From NCBI GenBank assembly GCA_016291085.1, contig JAEEVW010000004.1, positions 1-64,000 of the forward strand: DNA of 64,000 bases. The letters are read 5' to 3'. The position numbers were made by a program, and so were the translations under genes. Each line of letters opens with the position of its first letter. Positions within the stretch are counted from its first letter, which is position 1. Under the pieces are notes generated by a model. That model was given only the letters and a program-made list of their open reading frames with translations, searched no databases and was not told the origin of the DNA. Below are positions 19,875 to 29,560 of this stretch, piece by piece. The stretch comes from Prevotella sp. (GTDB lineage: Bacteria > Bacteroidota > Bacteroidia > Bacteroidales > Bacteroidaceae).

Positions 19875-21206
19875 ATGATTGATAAGAAAGCGTTCAACAA
19901 AGAATTCTGGGTGTTCCTCTGGTCATCCATTCTGATAGCCCTCTCAGCTTGTCTGGGCAATGTTTTAGATGCCATCATTGTAGGCAATCTGATCGATGAA
20001 GACTCAGTGAGTGCCATCAACATCTCACGCACCATGGTACAGTTCATGTTTACCCTGAATATGCTACTGGCTACAGGTGCCGGCATGCTGGTGGGTATTC
20101 AGCTGGGCAAGAAGGACATTCAACAGGCCTCTTACATCTTCACCATATCGATGGTGGCCTGTGTTGTGGCAGGTCTGGTCATCGCGGCTATCGGGTTCTA
20201 CTTTCCTGATGCCTCTACCAGGTTGTTTTGTAACAACGAGCGTTTCTTTGAACCTACCAAGGCCTATCTGCAGGTGATGATGATAGGCGCACCGGTATAT
20301 CTGCTGATGTGGGGTCTCGACACGATGGTGAGCGTCGATGGCAGCCCTAAATTGGTATCGCTCTCCATATTTGTCGACAATCTCGTCCATCTGGTGCTCG
20401 ACATCGTGTTTATCAAATACCTCGGTTGGGGTATCGCAAGTTCATCTGTGGCAACGGTCATTGGCCACGTTGTTGGCATCGCCTTTATGGCATTCCATTT
20501 CCTATCGCCCAAAAACAACCTGCGACTGAAGTGGAGAAGCGTCCCACAACGCTACACTCTGAACTCAACACTGAAAGAAATCATCTCGCAGGGAGCCCCA
20601 CTGGCTATTGCGTCCATCTGTCTGACGCTGTTGCTGTTCAGCTCGAACCACATTGTGCTTTCTACACTGGGGCGTGCCGGTATTTTCGCTTTCTCACTGT
20701 GTATGTATATGTTGCAAATCTACAACCTTTTCCTCGGTGGTGTTTGTCGTACTATCCAGTCGTTTGGCTCCATCCAAGTTGGCAAGGGCGATAACGAGGC
20801 CTTCTTGCTGGTGCAGCGCAAGTCGTTTGGCTTCATCACGTTGGCGATGGTAATAACCTGTGTTGTCGTGTGGATTTGGCCTGAGTCCATCGCGTCGCTC
20901 TTTGGAGCTGACGAGGGCGAATTCTTCAGCGAGTCCAGCAATGCTCTCCGGATCTTTGCCATCAGCTTCATTCCCTTCTGTTACATCTACACCATCATGA
21001 TTGTCTATAAACTCTATGGCTATGGTAAGATAGCGCTGTTCATCTCCTTTGCCTTGTCGCTGACAGTGATTCCCGTGCTATGGATTATGTCGAAAGTGGC
21101 ACCAGGACTCCTGTGGTACAGTTTCCTGATAGCCTACATCATTGAGACTGCCGCCATATTCATGTTGCATAAGATGTACAAAGTAAAATTTGAACTTAAA
21201 AATTAG
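19875..21206 (+). CDS. MATE family efflux transporter
   Basis: 12-TM MATE pattern; stop is 6 nt before the NRPS start. Confidence 0.88.
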   Translation: MIDKKAFNKEFWVFLWSSILIALSACLGNVLDAIIVGNLIDEDSVSAINISRTMVQFMFTLNMLLATGAGMLVGIQLGKKDIQQASYIFTISMVACVVAGLVIAAIGFYFPDASTRLFCNNERFFEPTKAYLQVMMIGAPVYLLMWGLDTMVSVDGSPKLVSLSIFVDNLVHLVLDIVFIKYLGWGIASSSVATVIGHVVGIAFMAFHFLSPKNNLRLKWRSVPQRYTLNSTLKEIISQGAPLAIASICLTLLLFSSNHIVLSTLGRAGIFAFSLCMYMLQIYNLFLGGVCRTIQSFGSIQVGKGDNEAFLLVQRKSFGFITLAMVITCVVVWIWPESIASLFGADEGEFFSESSNALRIFAISFIPFCYIYTIMIVYKLYGYGKIALFISFALSLTVIPVLWIMSKVAPGLLWYSFLIAYIIETAAIFMLHKMYKVKFELKN

Positions 21207-21212
21207 AAAACT

Positions 21213-24200
21213 ATGATTATTACAGCACCAACAACTAAAACGCAGTATGGTCTCTACGCAGAGTGTATCGCTCATCAAGGAGAGGCTTGTTATAATATAC
21301 CTTATCTTTATACGTTGGATGGCAGTCTAGATGGGGAACGGCTATGCAAAGCCATCGAGGCCGCAGTCAAAGCCCACCCCACGCTGTTCACCCGTATCGA
21401 GCTTACCGAGCAGGGAGACCCTATACAAACGATTCATGTGGATGACGATTTTGTCGTCATCCCCGAACCAACCACTGACATCGAGGCAGAAAAGAAATCG
21501 TTTATCCAGCCCTTCGATTTGTATAAAGACAGGCTGTTCCGCATTCGTCTGCTGAAAGATGCAGAACATTACTATCTGCTACAGGACATTCATCACATCA
21601 TTTGTGATGGTGCATCAAGAAAGGTGCTGTTGGCGGATATCGAGAAAGCCTATCGAGGTGAGACTTTGCCATCAGAAACACTCACTCTGGCTGATGTCGC
21701 CAATGCCGAGGCAGAGGTGCGAGAGACTTCGAAGTTCGAGGAAGATAAGAAGTGGTATGCTGAGCACTTCGACTGCGGCGATACCTATTCTCCGCTGTTG
21801 CCTGACTTGGAAGGGGAGGAGCCTACAGAGGGGTTGCTGACTCGAACGATGAGCGTGGGTATCGATGCCGTCGATGCCTTCTGTAAGGAGCACGCCATCT
21901 TTAAGAGTACATTCTTCACAGCAGCGTATGGTTTCCTGCTGGCAAAATACAATAATGAACAGGAAGCATTGTTCAATACAATCCATAATGGTCGTGCAGA
22001 CAAGAGACTTGCAAACTCAGTAGCGATGCTCGTCAGAACACTGCCCGTCTATGCCAAGTTTGACAATGACACCAGTGTGCTCGATTTCCTGAAGGCCGGA
22101 CAGGAGCAGATGACAGGATGCCGTCAACATGAGGCTTACGCTTATAGCGACATCATCCAAGATTTAGGTTTGCAGACTGCTACATCGTTTGGCTGGCATG
22201 GACCATTGTTTGACAGCCTGCAGTTTGATGGCAAACCCATGACTGCTCTGCGTCTGAACAACAATACCAGTGGTGTGGCTTTGTATGTGAAAGCCTATAT
22301 TCGTGACGGACACTACTGCGTGGAGGCTGAATATAACGCCAGTGAGTATTCTGAGGCACTGATTAGTCAGTTCTTGGAGAGCTACGAGGCAGTAATAAAC
22401 GGTTTCCTCGCTCAGGAACAGTTGTGTGACATCAGCCTGATAACATCTGCTCAGTTGGAAGTACTCGATAGTTTTAATCAGACCGATGTTCCCTACGATG
22501 ATACCCAAACCATCGTCTCGCTGTTCCGTCGTCAGGCTAAGGCCACGCCCGATAAGACAGCAGTGGTCTTTAAGGACAAGCGGTTCACATACGCAGAGGT
22601 AGATGAAATCAGCGACCGCATTGCAGGCTATATCGCATCAAAGGGACTTGGTTTAGAGGATATCGTTGCCGTCTTGATTCCACGTTGTGAGTGGATGGCC
22701 ATCGCCTCGCTGGGTATCATCAAGGCGGGATGTGCCTTCCAACCACTCGATCCCAGCTATCCGAAGGAGCGACTGAACTTCATGATGCAGGATACTGGAA
22801 CCAAGTTGCTGATAGCCGATGAGGAACTGCGCCCTATCGTGGATGAATATCATGGTGATGTTATATTGACGAAAGATCTGTTACTGTGTGCTGCGACTGA
22901 GTCGCAGCCAACAGCTCCAAAGCCTGAGAGTCTCTTCACCCTCATCTACACCTCGGGCTCAACAGGTGTACCCAAGGGCGGCATGTCTGAACACAGAAAC
23001 TGGGTGGCTTTCTGCAACATGCATCAGCATTTCTACAACATAACAGCAGAAAGCAAGGTGGCCGCATACGCCAGCTATGGTTTCGATGCCTCTCCGATGG
23101 AGATCTTCTCTGCACTTACCATTGGTGCTGAGTTGCATATCGTACCAGAGGAATTGCGTCTCGATCTTATTGCTCTGAACGACTATTTCGAGCAGAATGG
23201 TATCACTCATAGCTTTATGACCACACAGGTGGCCTACCAGTTTGCAACCAGTATCGAGAACCACTCGCTGAAGGCATTGATGACTGGTGGAGAAAAGCTG
23301 TCGACACTGACACCACCAAAGACCTTCAGTCTGACGAATGGCTATGGCCCGTCGGAGACTATCTGCTACGTCACCAACTACTGGGTGAAGGAGCGAATGA
23401 AGAACATTCCTATCGGTCCTGCCATGCAGAACTGTAAACTGTACATCGTTGACCCACAAGGCCATCGCCTGCCTGTGGGAGCTGCTGGTGAACTTTGGGT
23501 GGCTGGCCCACAGGTTACCAGAGGTTATCTGAACCGCCCAGAGAAGACGGCAGAGGTGTATATCGATAATCCGTTCATATCTCTCACCTCTCACCCCTCA
23601 TCCCTCACCTCTAAATACGCCCGCTGCTATCGCACTGGCGACATCGTGCGCTATCTGCCCGACGGAAACATCTCGTTTGTAGGTCGTCGCGACGGACAGG
23701 TGAAGATTCGTGGTTTCCGCATCGAACTGAAGGAAGTGGAGGCAGTGATTCGTGAATTCCCAGGTATTAAGGATGCTACCGTTCAGGCCTTTGATGAGGA
23801 GAGTGGTACGGGTAAGTTTATTGCGGCCTATATCGTCAGCGATCAACAGATAGATATCGATGCACTGAACAACTTTATCCTCGACCAGAAGCCACCGTAT
23901 ATGGTGCCTGCCGTGACGATGCAAATCGACGCCATCCCGCTGAACCAGAACCAAAAGGTAAACAAGAAGGCGCTTCCAAAGCCAGAAAAGAAAGCTGCTG
24001 CTATAGAGGAGTCAAATGTTCCTATGAATGTGCTGGAGCAGGAACTGCATGAGATGATTGCCGCTATCGTTGGCAACACGGATTTCGGCATTACTACCGT
24101 TCTCGGCTATGCTGGTCTAACCTCTATCTCTGCTATCAAACTCGCCGTTCAGGTCAATAAGCGCTATGGCGTGACATTGGATTCAAAGTCGCTGGTAAAG

Positions 24201-27200
24201 ACTGGTACACTTCAGAGCATTGAGAACGAGATTCTCCATTCATTGTTATCAGAAACAGAAGATGCTGCATCGCTTTCAGTCCGAAGCCGTCGGACTCACA
24301 GTCCGAAGCCGTCGGACTCACAGTCCGAAGCCGTCGGACTACCAGCGTCTGTGCCCCTCTCTTACGCTCAGACAGGTGTTTACTTCGAGTGTCTGAAGAA
24401 TCCTGAGACGACGCTTTATAACATTCCCACAAAGATTGGATTCCCAAAGGATACAGATGCGACAGCCATTATCGATGCTATCAAGGTTCTTGTGAAGGCG
24501 CATCCGCAAATGACTGTACATTTCGGCAATGGCGAAGAGGGCATCGTTCAGACTGTCGATTTGGAACAGGCTGTGGAGATTCCTGTGAAGCAGATGAGCG
24601 AACAGGAGTTGGCATCATACAAACACGACTTCGTACGTCCCTTCGACCTCGCCACGGGTCCGCTCTATCGCTTTGAAATCATAACGACTGAGACGCAGAC
24701 CTATCTGATGATGGATGTGCATCACCTGATTTTTGATGGTGGTTCTGTGGATATCTTCCTTCAGCAGCTATGTAGTGTGCTCGATGGTTTTGCCATCGAG
24801 GACGAAGATCAGTCCTATGCCGCCTACGTTACCGCCGAACAGGCCGTAGAGAGTGGTGAGGAATACACTAAAGCTCAGGATTTCTTCAAAGAGCGTCTGG
24901 CTGTTGTCGAGGCTGCTACTGAGGTGCGTCCTGATTTGCCCAATCCTACTAAGGGCACCATCAGTAAAGCTATTTCAGCGCTCGATATCAAGACCATCGA
25001 CGTTTTCTGTCGCAACAACAACATCACACCTGCTCATCTGATTCTGTCAGCTATATACTATTCTCTGTCACGCTTTGCCAACAGCGAGCAGGTATGCATC
25101 ACAACAGTCTCCAACGGCCGTTCTAACCTACTGATTCGCAATACGGTGGGAATGTTTGTCAACACCTTGGCACTTGGTGCGACCATCGGTAAACAGACCA
25201 TCAAAGAATTCCTGCAGGAGGTGAGCGAAAACTTCGACGAGACGTTGCGCCACGAGAACTATCCGTTCGCACAGATTGCAGCCGACTACGGTTTGACAGC
25301 TGAGATTCAGTTTGTTTATCAGCTCGGCGTCATCAGCCAATACGTCTGCAACGGTACACCATTGGAGTTGGAGGGCTTGGAATTGAAAGTGCCTAAGTTC
25401 CCCATTACCTTCTTTATTCGCGATATCGATGGACAGGCAAGCGTCTGCGTAGAATACGATAACGGCAAGTATTCTGAGCGGCTGATGCAGAGTCTGGCAG
25501 ATGCCGTGAAGGTTACTGTAGAGCGAATGATTGCCAAGCCCGAAGCCGCCCTGACGAGCATCAGCATTGTCAGCGACGAGGAGGCTGAGCGCATTATTAA
25601 AATAGGTACGGGCAAGGAGATTGACGTTGACCTCTCCAAGACCTTTGCCAACCTGTTTACTGAACAGGCCAAGCGCACGCCCGATGCACCCGCTGTGGTG
25701 GATCGCGACAGTCAGTTGACCTACGCTGAAATGGATAACTACTCGAATGCATTGGCTCGCCAGTTGATTGAGTTTGGCGTACAACCTAACGACTTCGTCT
25801 GCGTCATGCTCGACCGTTTCAAGGAGTTCCCATTGGCAGTGCTGTCTATCCATAAGGCAGGTGCCGCCTATACCCCACTCGACTTTGAATATCCCAACGA
25901 GCGACTGAGCTATATGTTGGAGAATTCTGAGTCGAAGGTGCTTATCACTTCTCACGATGTGCTTGAGGCCAAGATGGCCGAGGGCGACTTCAGTACCGCT
26001 GCCGCTAAGACCTTCTTCATCGACGACTTTATGGCGGATGTGGTTGGCGGTTCTCCCGCTGACGCTATCGACCTGTCAAATCCCGATGGTCTGGCCTATA
26101 TGATCTACACCTCTGGTTCTACAGGCAAGCCCAAGGGCGCCATGCTCCATCAGGCTGGTCTTCGCAACTTCATTGCTGTGGTCATTGACATGGAGAAGTT
26201 GACGGCTGCCGACCGCATCAGCGGACACCGCTCGTTCTCGTTCGATGCCCATATCGAGGATATGTATCCCGTATTGACGCTGGGCGGCTCGTTCCACATC
26301 ATGCCTACAGAGATTCGTAAGGACTTGGCTCAGATCCGCCAGTTCCTGATAGACCATCAGATTACGGGTGGTGGCTATTCGACGGCGATGACCTGTCTGC
26401 TGCTCAATGCCTTCGATGACCTGCCCATCCGATTCACAACGGGTGGTGGCGAGAAGATGGATGGCGTCTACAGCGACCATATCGAGATTATTAATGTCTA
26501 TGGTCCGACGGAGTGTACTGACGATACCTCTTATTATAGCATTGCTCCAGGCCGACGTGTGGAGAACATTCCTATTGGCCAAAGTGTAGCCAACAATTGG
26601 AACTTCATCGTCGATACTGCTGGCAATCTTGTGCCACAAGGTGTGGCTGGTGAACTCTGCTTCGCAGGTATTCAGGTTGGACGCGGCTATTGGCGACTGC
26701 CTGAGCGAACGGCGAAGTCGTTTGTCGACTGCCCGTTTGTAAAGGAAGACCGCTGGGGACGTCCTGTCCGTATGTACCACACGGGCGACCTCTGCCGTTG
26801 GTCGGAGGACGGTCAGATTGAGTACATGGGACGTATCGATACGCAAGTGAAACTACGTGGTTTCCGTATCGAGTTAGGCGAGATTGAGAGCAAGGTCTTG
26901 AACTTGGAAGGTATCCGCCAGGCAGCTGCCGAGGTGCGCAAGGTACAGGGCAACGAACACCTCGTACTCTACTATACTGTGGTCGACGGATTTGCCATCG
27001 ACAGCGACGCCATCCTCGCAGCACTCAAGGCTTCGTCTTTGGCCGAATACATGGTACCTGACGTCTATATGAAGATGGAGGTGATGCCGATGACGCCTAA
27101 CGGTAAGATTAATCGCAAGGCACTGCCCGCTCCAGAACTGCAGCGCACCACAGAGTATGAGGCTCCTAAGGGCGAGATGGAAGAGCTCTTCTGCACTATC

Positions 27201-28670
27201 TTCTCTGACATCCTTAAGATTCAGGAGGTGGGTGCTACAGATAACTTCTTCGAGATTGGTGGTACCAGCATCAATGCCATCAAGGTCATCGTAGAGGCTA
27301 GCAAGCACGGTGTACAAATCGTCTTCAACGACCTGTTCACCCAGAAGACGCCACGAGCGTTGGCTGCGTTTGTTAATGGCAGCGAAGCTAGTCCTTCTAG
27401 TCTGACTAGTACGACTAGTGAGACTAGCCCTCAAATCGACTCCCCAGAAGCAGAGCACTTTGCACCGCTGAATGCCCTCCTCGAAGCCAACAGTCTCGAC
27501 AATTTCCGTGAGGGCAAGCGTCAGCCAATCGGTGATGTTCTGCTCACAGGCGCTACTGGTTATCTTGGCATTCATATCCTCAATGAGTTGCTGACAAATT
27601 ATCACGGCAAGATTCTTTGTCCTGTCCGTGCTAAAGGAAACGACGAGGCATTGAGTCGCATCAAAACGCTCTATTATTACTACTTCGGTCGCACAGAGGC
27701 CTTCAGCCATTTCGATGAGCGTGTCACCGCCTTCGCCTGTGAAATAACAGAACCTGACGCATTAGCCACCGTGCCCGATGGTTTCCCGTCGGGTCCGCTA
27801 ACAGTCGTCAACTGCGTAGCCAACGTGAAGCACTTCTCTGCCGGCAACGACATCGAGATGGTGAACATCGAGTCAGTTCGTCACCTCGTGGCCTTCTGTC
27901 TGCGCACGGGTTCGCGCCTCATTCATATCTCGACGAACAGCATTGCAGGCCTCAGTATTGACGGCAAGCCCGGTCCTGAGGCGAAACTGACAGAACAGCT
28001 GCTCTGGCTCGGGCAGGATATCAACGACAACAAATATGTCTATTCGAAGTTTAAGGCCGAAGAACTGGTGCTCGATGCTGTAGCCCATCACGGACTGAAT
28101 GCCAAGATTATGCGTGTAGGTAATCTGTCTGCCCGTCAGAAGGACGGTGAGTTCCAGATTAACTTCAACACCAACAACTTCCTCGCCCTGCTACGTGCCT
28201 ATGTGGTTATTGGCATGGTGCCTTACGATGCGCTTGACCGCCGCTTTGAGTTCTCGCCCATCGACGAGGTGGCCAGTGCTATTATGCAGCTTGCCCAGAC
28301 CCCGAAAGAATGCGTGGTGTTCCATCCTTCCAACACCCACCGTCAGTTCCTCTCCGACATCCTCACAGGTTTTGCCGAGGCTGGCATCACGTTGAAACGT
28401 GTGGAAAACGAAGAGTTCCAGGAAGCACTCGGACGTATGATGGATAATCCTGATCTTGTCACACTCCTGCGTCCGCTGATGGCTTATAAGATGAGCGGTT
28501 CTCGACAGGTTCGTTTCATAGAATCTACCAACGACTACACCACTCAGGTGCTCTACCGTCTTGGCTTCCAATGGCCACCTACTGCAGCCGACTATGTCCA
28601 TCGCTTCGTTGACACCATCGTAGGTTTCGGATTCTTTGACCAAAGTCAAAGCGTAACACGCAATCTTTAA
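21213..28670 (+). CDS. Two-module non-ribosomal peptide synthetase, C-A-T-C-A-T-R (terminal thioester reductase)
   Basis: C motifs HHIICDG and HHLIFDG; A-domain YTSGSTGVPKG / YTSGSTGKPKG, YGPSE / YGPTE, YRTGD / YHTGD; T-domain serines in GLTSISAI and GGTSINAI; terminal R domain LLTGATGYLGIHILNELL with YVYSK. Confidence 0.95.
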   Translation: MIITAPTTKTQYGLYAECIAHQGEACYNIPYLYTLDGSLDGERLCKAIEAAVKAHPTLFTRIELTEQGDPIQTIHVDDDFVVIPEPTTDIEAEKKSFIQPFDLYKDRLFRIRLLKDAEHYYLLQDIHHIICDGASRKVLLADIEKAYRGETLPSETLTLADVANAEAEVRETSKFEEDKKWYAEHFDCGDTYSPLLPDLEGEEPTEGLLTRTMSVGIDAVDAFCKEHAIFKSTFFTAAYGFLLAKYNNEQEALFNTIHNGRADKRLANSVAMLVRTLPVYAKFDNDTSVLDFLKAGQEQMTGCRQHEAYAYSDIIQDLGLQTATSFGWHGPLFDSLQFDGKPMTALRLNNNTSGVALYVKAYIRDGHYCVEAEYNASEYSEALISQFLESYEAVINGFLAQEQLCDISLITSAQLEVLDSFNQTDVPYDDTQTIVSLFRRQAKATPDKTAVVFKDKRFTYAEVDEISDRIAGYIASKGLGLEDIVAVLIPRCEWMAIASLGIIKAGCAFQPLDPSYPKERLNFMMQDTGTKLLIADEELRPIVDEYHGDVILTKDLLLCAATESQPTAPKPESLFTLIYTSGSTGVPKGGMSEHRNWVAFCNMHQHFYNITAESKVAAYASYGFDASPMEIFSALTIGAELHIVPEELRLDLIALNDYFEQNGITHSFMTTQVAYQFATSIENHSLKALMTGGEKLSTLTPPKTFSLTNGYGPSETICYVTNYWVKERMKNIPIGPAMQNCKLYIVDPQGHRLPVGAAGELWVAGPQVTRGYLNRPEKTAEVYIDNPFISLTSHPSSLTSKYARCYRTGDIVRYLPDGNISFVGRRDGQVKIRGFRIELKEVEAVIREFPGIKDATVQAFDEESGTGKFIAAYIVSDQQIDIDALNNFILDQKPPYMVPAVTMQIDAIPLNQNQKVNKKALPKPEKKAAAIEESNVPMNVLEQELHEMIAAIVGNTDFGITTVLGYAGLTSISAIKLAVQVNKRYGVTLDSKSLVKTGTLQSIENEILHSLLSETEDAASLSVRSRRTHSPKPSDSQSEAVGLPASVPLSYAQTGVYFECLKNPETTLYNIPTKIGFPKDTDATAIIDAIKVLVKAHPQMTVHFGNGEEGIVQTVDLEQAVEIPVKQMSEQELASYKHDFVRPFDLATGPLYRFEIITTETQTYLMMDVHHLIFDGGSVDIFLQQLCSVLDGFAIEDEDQSYAAYVTAEQAVESGEEYTKAQDFFKERLAVVEAATEVRPDLPNPTKGTISKAISALDIKTIDVFCRNNNITPAHLILSAIYYSLSRFANSEQVCITTVSNGRSNLLIRNTVGMFVNTLALGATIGKQTIKEFLQEVSENFDETLRHENYPFAQIAADYGLTAEIQFVYQLGVISQYVCNGTPLELEGLELKVPKFPITFFIRDIDGQASVCVEYDNGKYSERLMQSLADAVKVTVERMIAKPEAALTSISIVSDEEAERIIKIGTGKEIDVDLSKTFANLFTEQAKRTPDAPAVVDRDSQLTYAEMDNYSNALARQLIEFGVQPNDFVCVMLDRFKEFPLAVLSIHKAGAAYTPLDFEYPNERLSYMLENSESKVLITSHDVLEAKMAEGDFSTAAAKTFFIDDFMADVVGGSPADAIDLSNPDGLAYMIYTSGSTGKPKGAMLHQAGLRNFIAVVIDMEKLTAADRISGHRSFSFDAHIEDMYPVLTLGGSFHIMPTEIRKDLAQIRQFLIDHQITGGGYSTAMTCLLLNAFDDLPIRFTTGGGEKMDGVYSDHIEIINVYGPTECTDDTSYYSIAPGRRVENIPIGQSVANNWNFIVDTAGNLVPQGVAGELCFAGIQVGRGYWRLPERTAKSFVDCPFVKEDRWGRPVRMYHTGDLCRWSEDGQIEYMGRIDTQVKLRGFRIELGEIESKVLNLEGIRQAAAEVRKVQGNEHLVLYYTVVDGFAIDSDAILAALKASSLAEYMVPDVYMKMEVMPMTPNGKINRKALPAPELQRTTEYEAPKGEMEELFCTIFSDILKIQEVGATDNFFEIGGTSINAIKVIVEASKHGVQIVFNDLFTQKTPRALAAFVNGSEASPSSLTSTTSETSPQIDSPEAEHFAPLNALLEANSLDNFREGKRQPIGDVLLTGATGYLGIHILNELLTNYHGKILCPVRAKGNDEALSRIKTLYYYYFGRTEAFSHFDERVTAFACEITEPDALATVPDGFPSGPLTVVNCVANVKHFSAGNDIEMVNIESVRHLVAFCLRTGSRLIHISTNSIAGLSIDGKPGPEAKLTEQLLWLGQDINDNKYVYSKFKAEELVLDAVAHHGLNAKIMRVGNLSARQKDGEFQINFNTNNFLALLRAYVVIGMVPYDALDRRFEFSPIDEVASAIMQLAQTPKECVVFHPSNTHRQFLSDILTGFAEAGITLKRVENEEFQEALGRMMDNPDLVTLLRPLMAYKMSGSRQVRFIESTNDYTTQVLYRLGFQWPPTAADYVHRFVDTIVGFGFFDQSQSVTRNL
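23580..23614. repeat. Heptanucleotide array (core CTCA at 7-bp spacing) inside NRPS A1
   Basis: CTCA at 23583, 23590, 23597, 23604; encodes SLTSHPSSLTS before the YRTGD motif. Confidence 0.8.
24277..24341. repeat. Three tandem 22-bp hairpin units inside the NRPS T1-C2 linker
   Basis: CAGTCCGAAGCCGTCGGACTCA starting at 24277, 24299, 24321; each contains AGTCCGA-AGCCG-TCGGACT. Confidence 0.97.
27388..27432. repeat. CTAG-N5 array, 5 units, exact 9-bp period, in the NRPS T2-R linker
   Basis: CTAG at 27388, 27397, 27406, 27415, 27424. Confidence 0.97.
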
Positions 28671-28723
28671 TGTATTGATTGGCGAGGACGGTTCTACAGG
28701 AGCAGGCATTAATAAACGAATGA

Positions 28724-29560
28724 TTGAAACAGATGGAATTACAACAGTTGACACTGAGTGTCTGTAGAGTGGCTCGCGAGGCAGGTGCATATATAAAAAA
28801 GGAACGCGCGAGCTTTTCGTTGGACAAAGTGGAGCGCAAGCATGCCCACGACTATGTGTCGTATGTGGACAAAGGGTCGGAGCAAATGATTGTGAAAGCC
28901 CTGCGCAAAATATTACCCGAGGCAGGCTTTATTACGGAAGAAGGCACGACGAAGGATGATGTAAGAGGTCAGAAAAAAAATGTTTCCGACGTCAGCCCTC
29001 AGCCATCAGATTTCACCTGGGTAGTAGATCCTCTGGATGGTACGACGAACTTCATTCATGGTTTTGCACCATATGCCGTGAGTATTGCTCTCTGCAAAGG
29101 TCGCGAAATCGTAATCGGTGTGGTTTACGAGATCGTCAGCGATGAGTGTTTCTATGCCTGGCAGAATGGTGGTGCTTTTGTCAATGAAGAGCCTCTCCAT
29201 GTTGGAACGAGTGCCATTAACGATGCCCTGCTTTGTTTGCAGTTGCCCTACAATAGCGATGCCTACAAGCCCATCATTACCCGATTGCTGAACCGTTTCT
29301 ATGGCAACGTGGGCAGCATTCGCATGTTGGGTTCGGCAGCTATTGCTTTATGCTATGTGGCAGCAGGCCGTTTAGATGCATACGCCGAGCGGTATATCGG
29401 CCAGTGGGACTATATGGCTGGTGCACTGATTGTCAAGGAGGCTGGTGGACGTGTCACGAACTATGCAGGCGATGACTATTTCATGGAGGGCGACAGCATC
29501 GTGGCCACAAATAGCGTCGTACATCAAGACTTGCTGGAAGCCGTCAGACAAGCTGAATAA
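28724..29560 (+). CDS. Inositol monophosphatase family protein
   Basis: WVVDPLDGTTNFIHG, QWDYMAGALIVKEAGG. Confidence 0.9.
   Translation: MKQMELQQLTLSVCRVAREAGAYIKKERASFSLDKVERKHAHDYVSYVDKGSEQMIVKALRKILPEAGFITEEGTTKDDVRGQKKNVSDVSPQPSDFTWVVDPLDGTTNFIHGFAPYAVSIALCKGREIVIGVVYEIVSDECFYAWQNGGAFVNEEPLHVGTSAINDALLCLQLPYNSDAYKPIITRLLNRFYGNVGSIRMLGSAAIALCYVAAGRLDAYAERYIGQWDYMAGALIVKEAGGRVTNYAGDDYFMEGDSIVATNSVVHQDLLEAVRQAE

Noticed and set aside
24277-24341. CRISPR array
   Set aside because: Units are directly tandem (22 bp) without unique spacers, lie inside a coding frame, and no cas gene is nearby.
25128-27710. Long minus-strand ORFs (275, 256, 278 aa) antisense to the NRPS
   Set aside because: The NRPS motifs are unambiguous on the plus strand; the antisense ORFs show no motifs or start signals.
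28724-29560. IMPase-family gene as an NRPS tailoring enzyme
   Set aside because: It follows the NRPS on the same strand, but it is a common housekeeping-type family and nothing in the sequence ties it to peptide tailoring.
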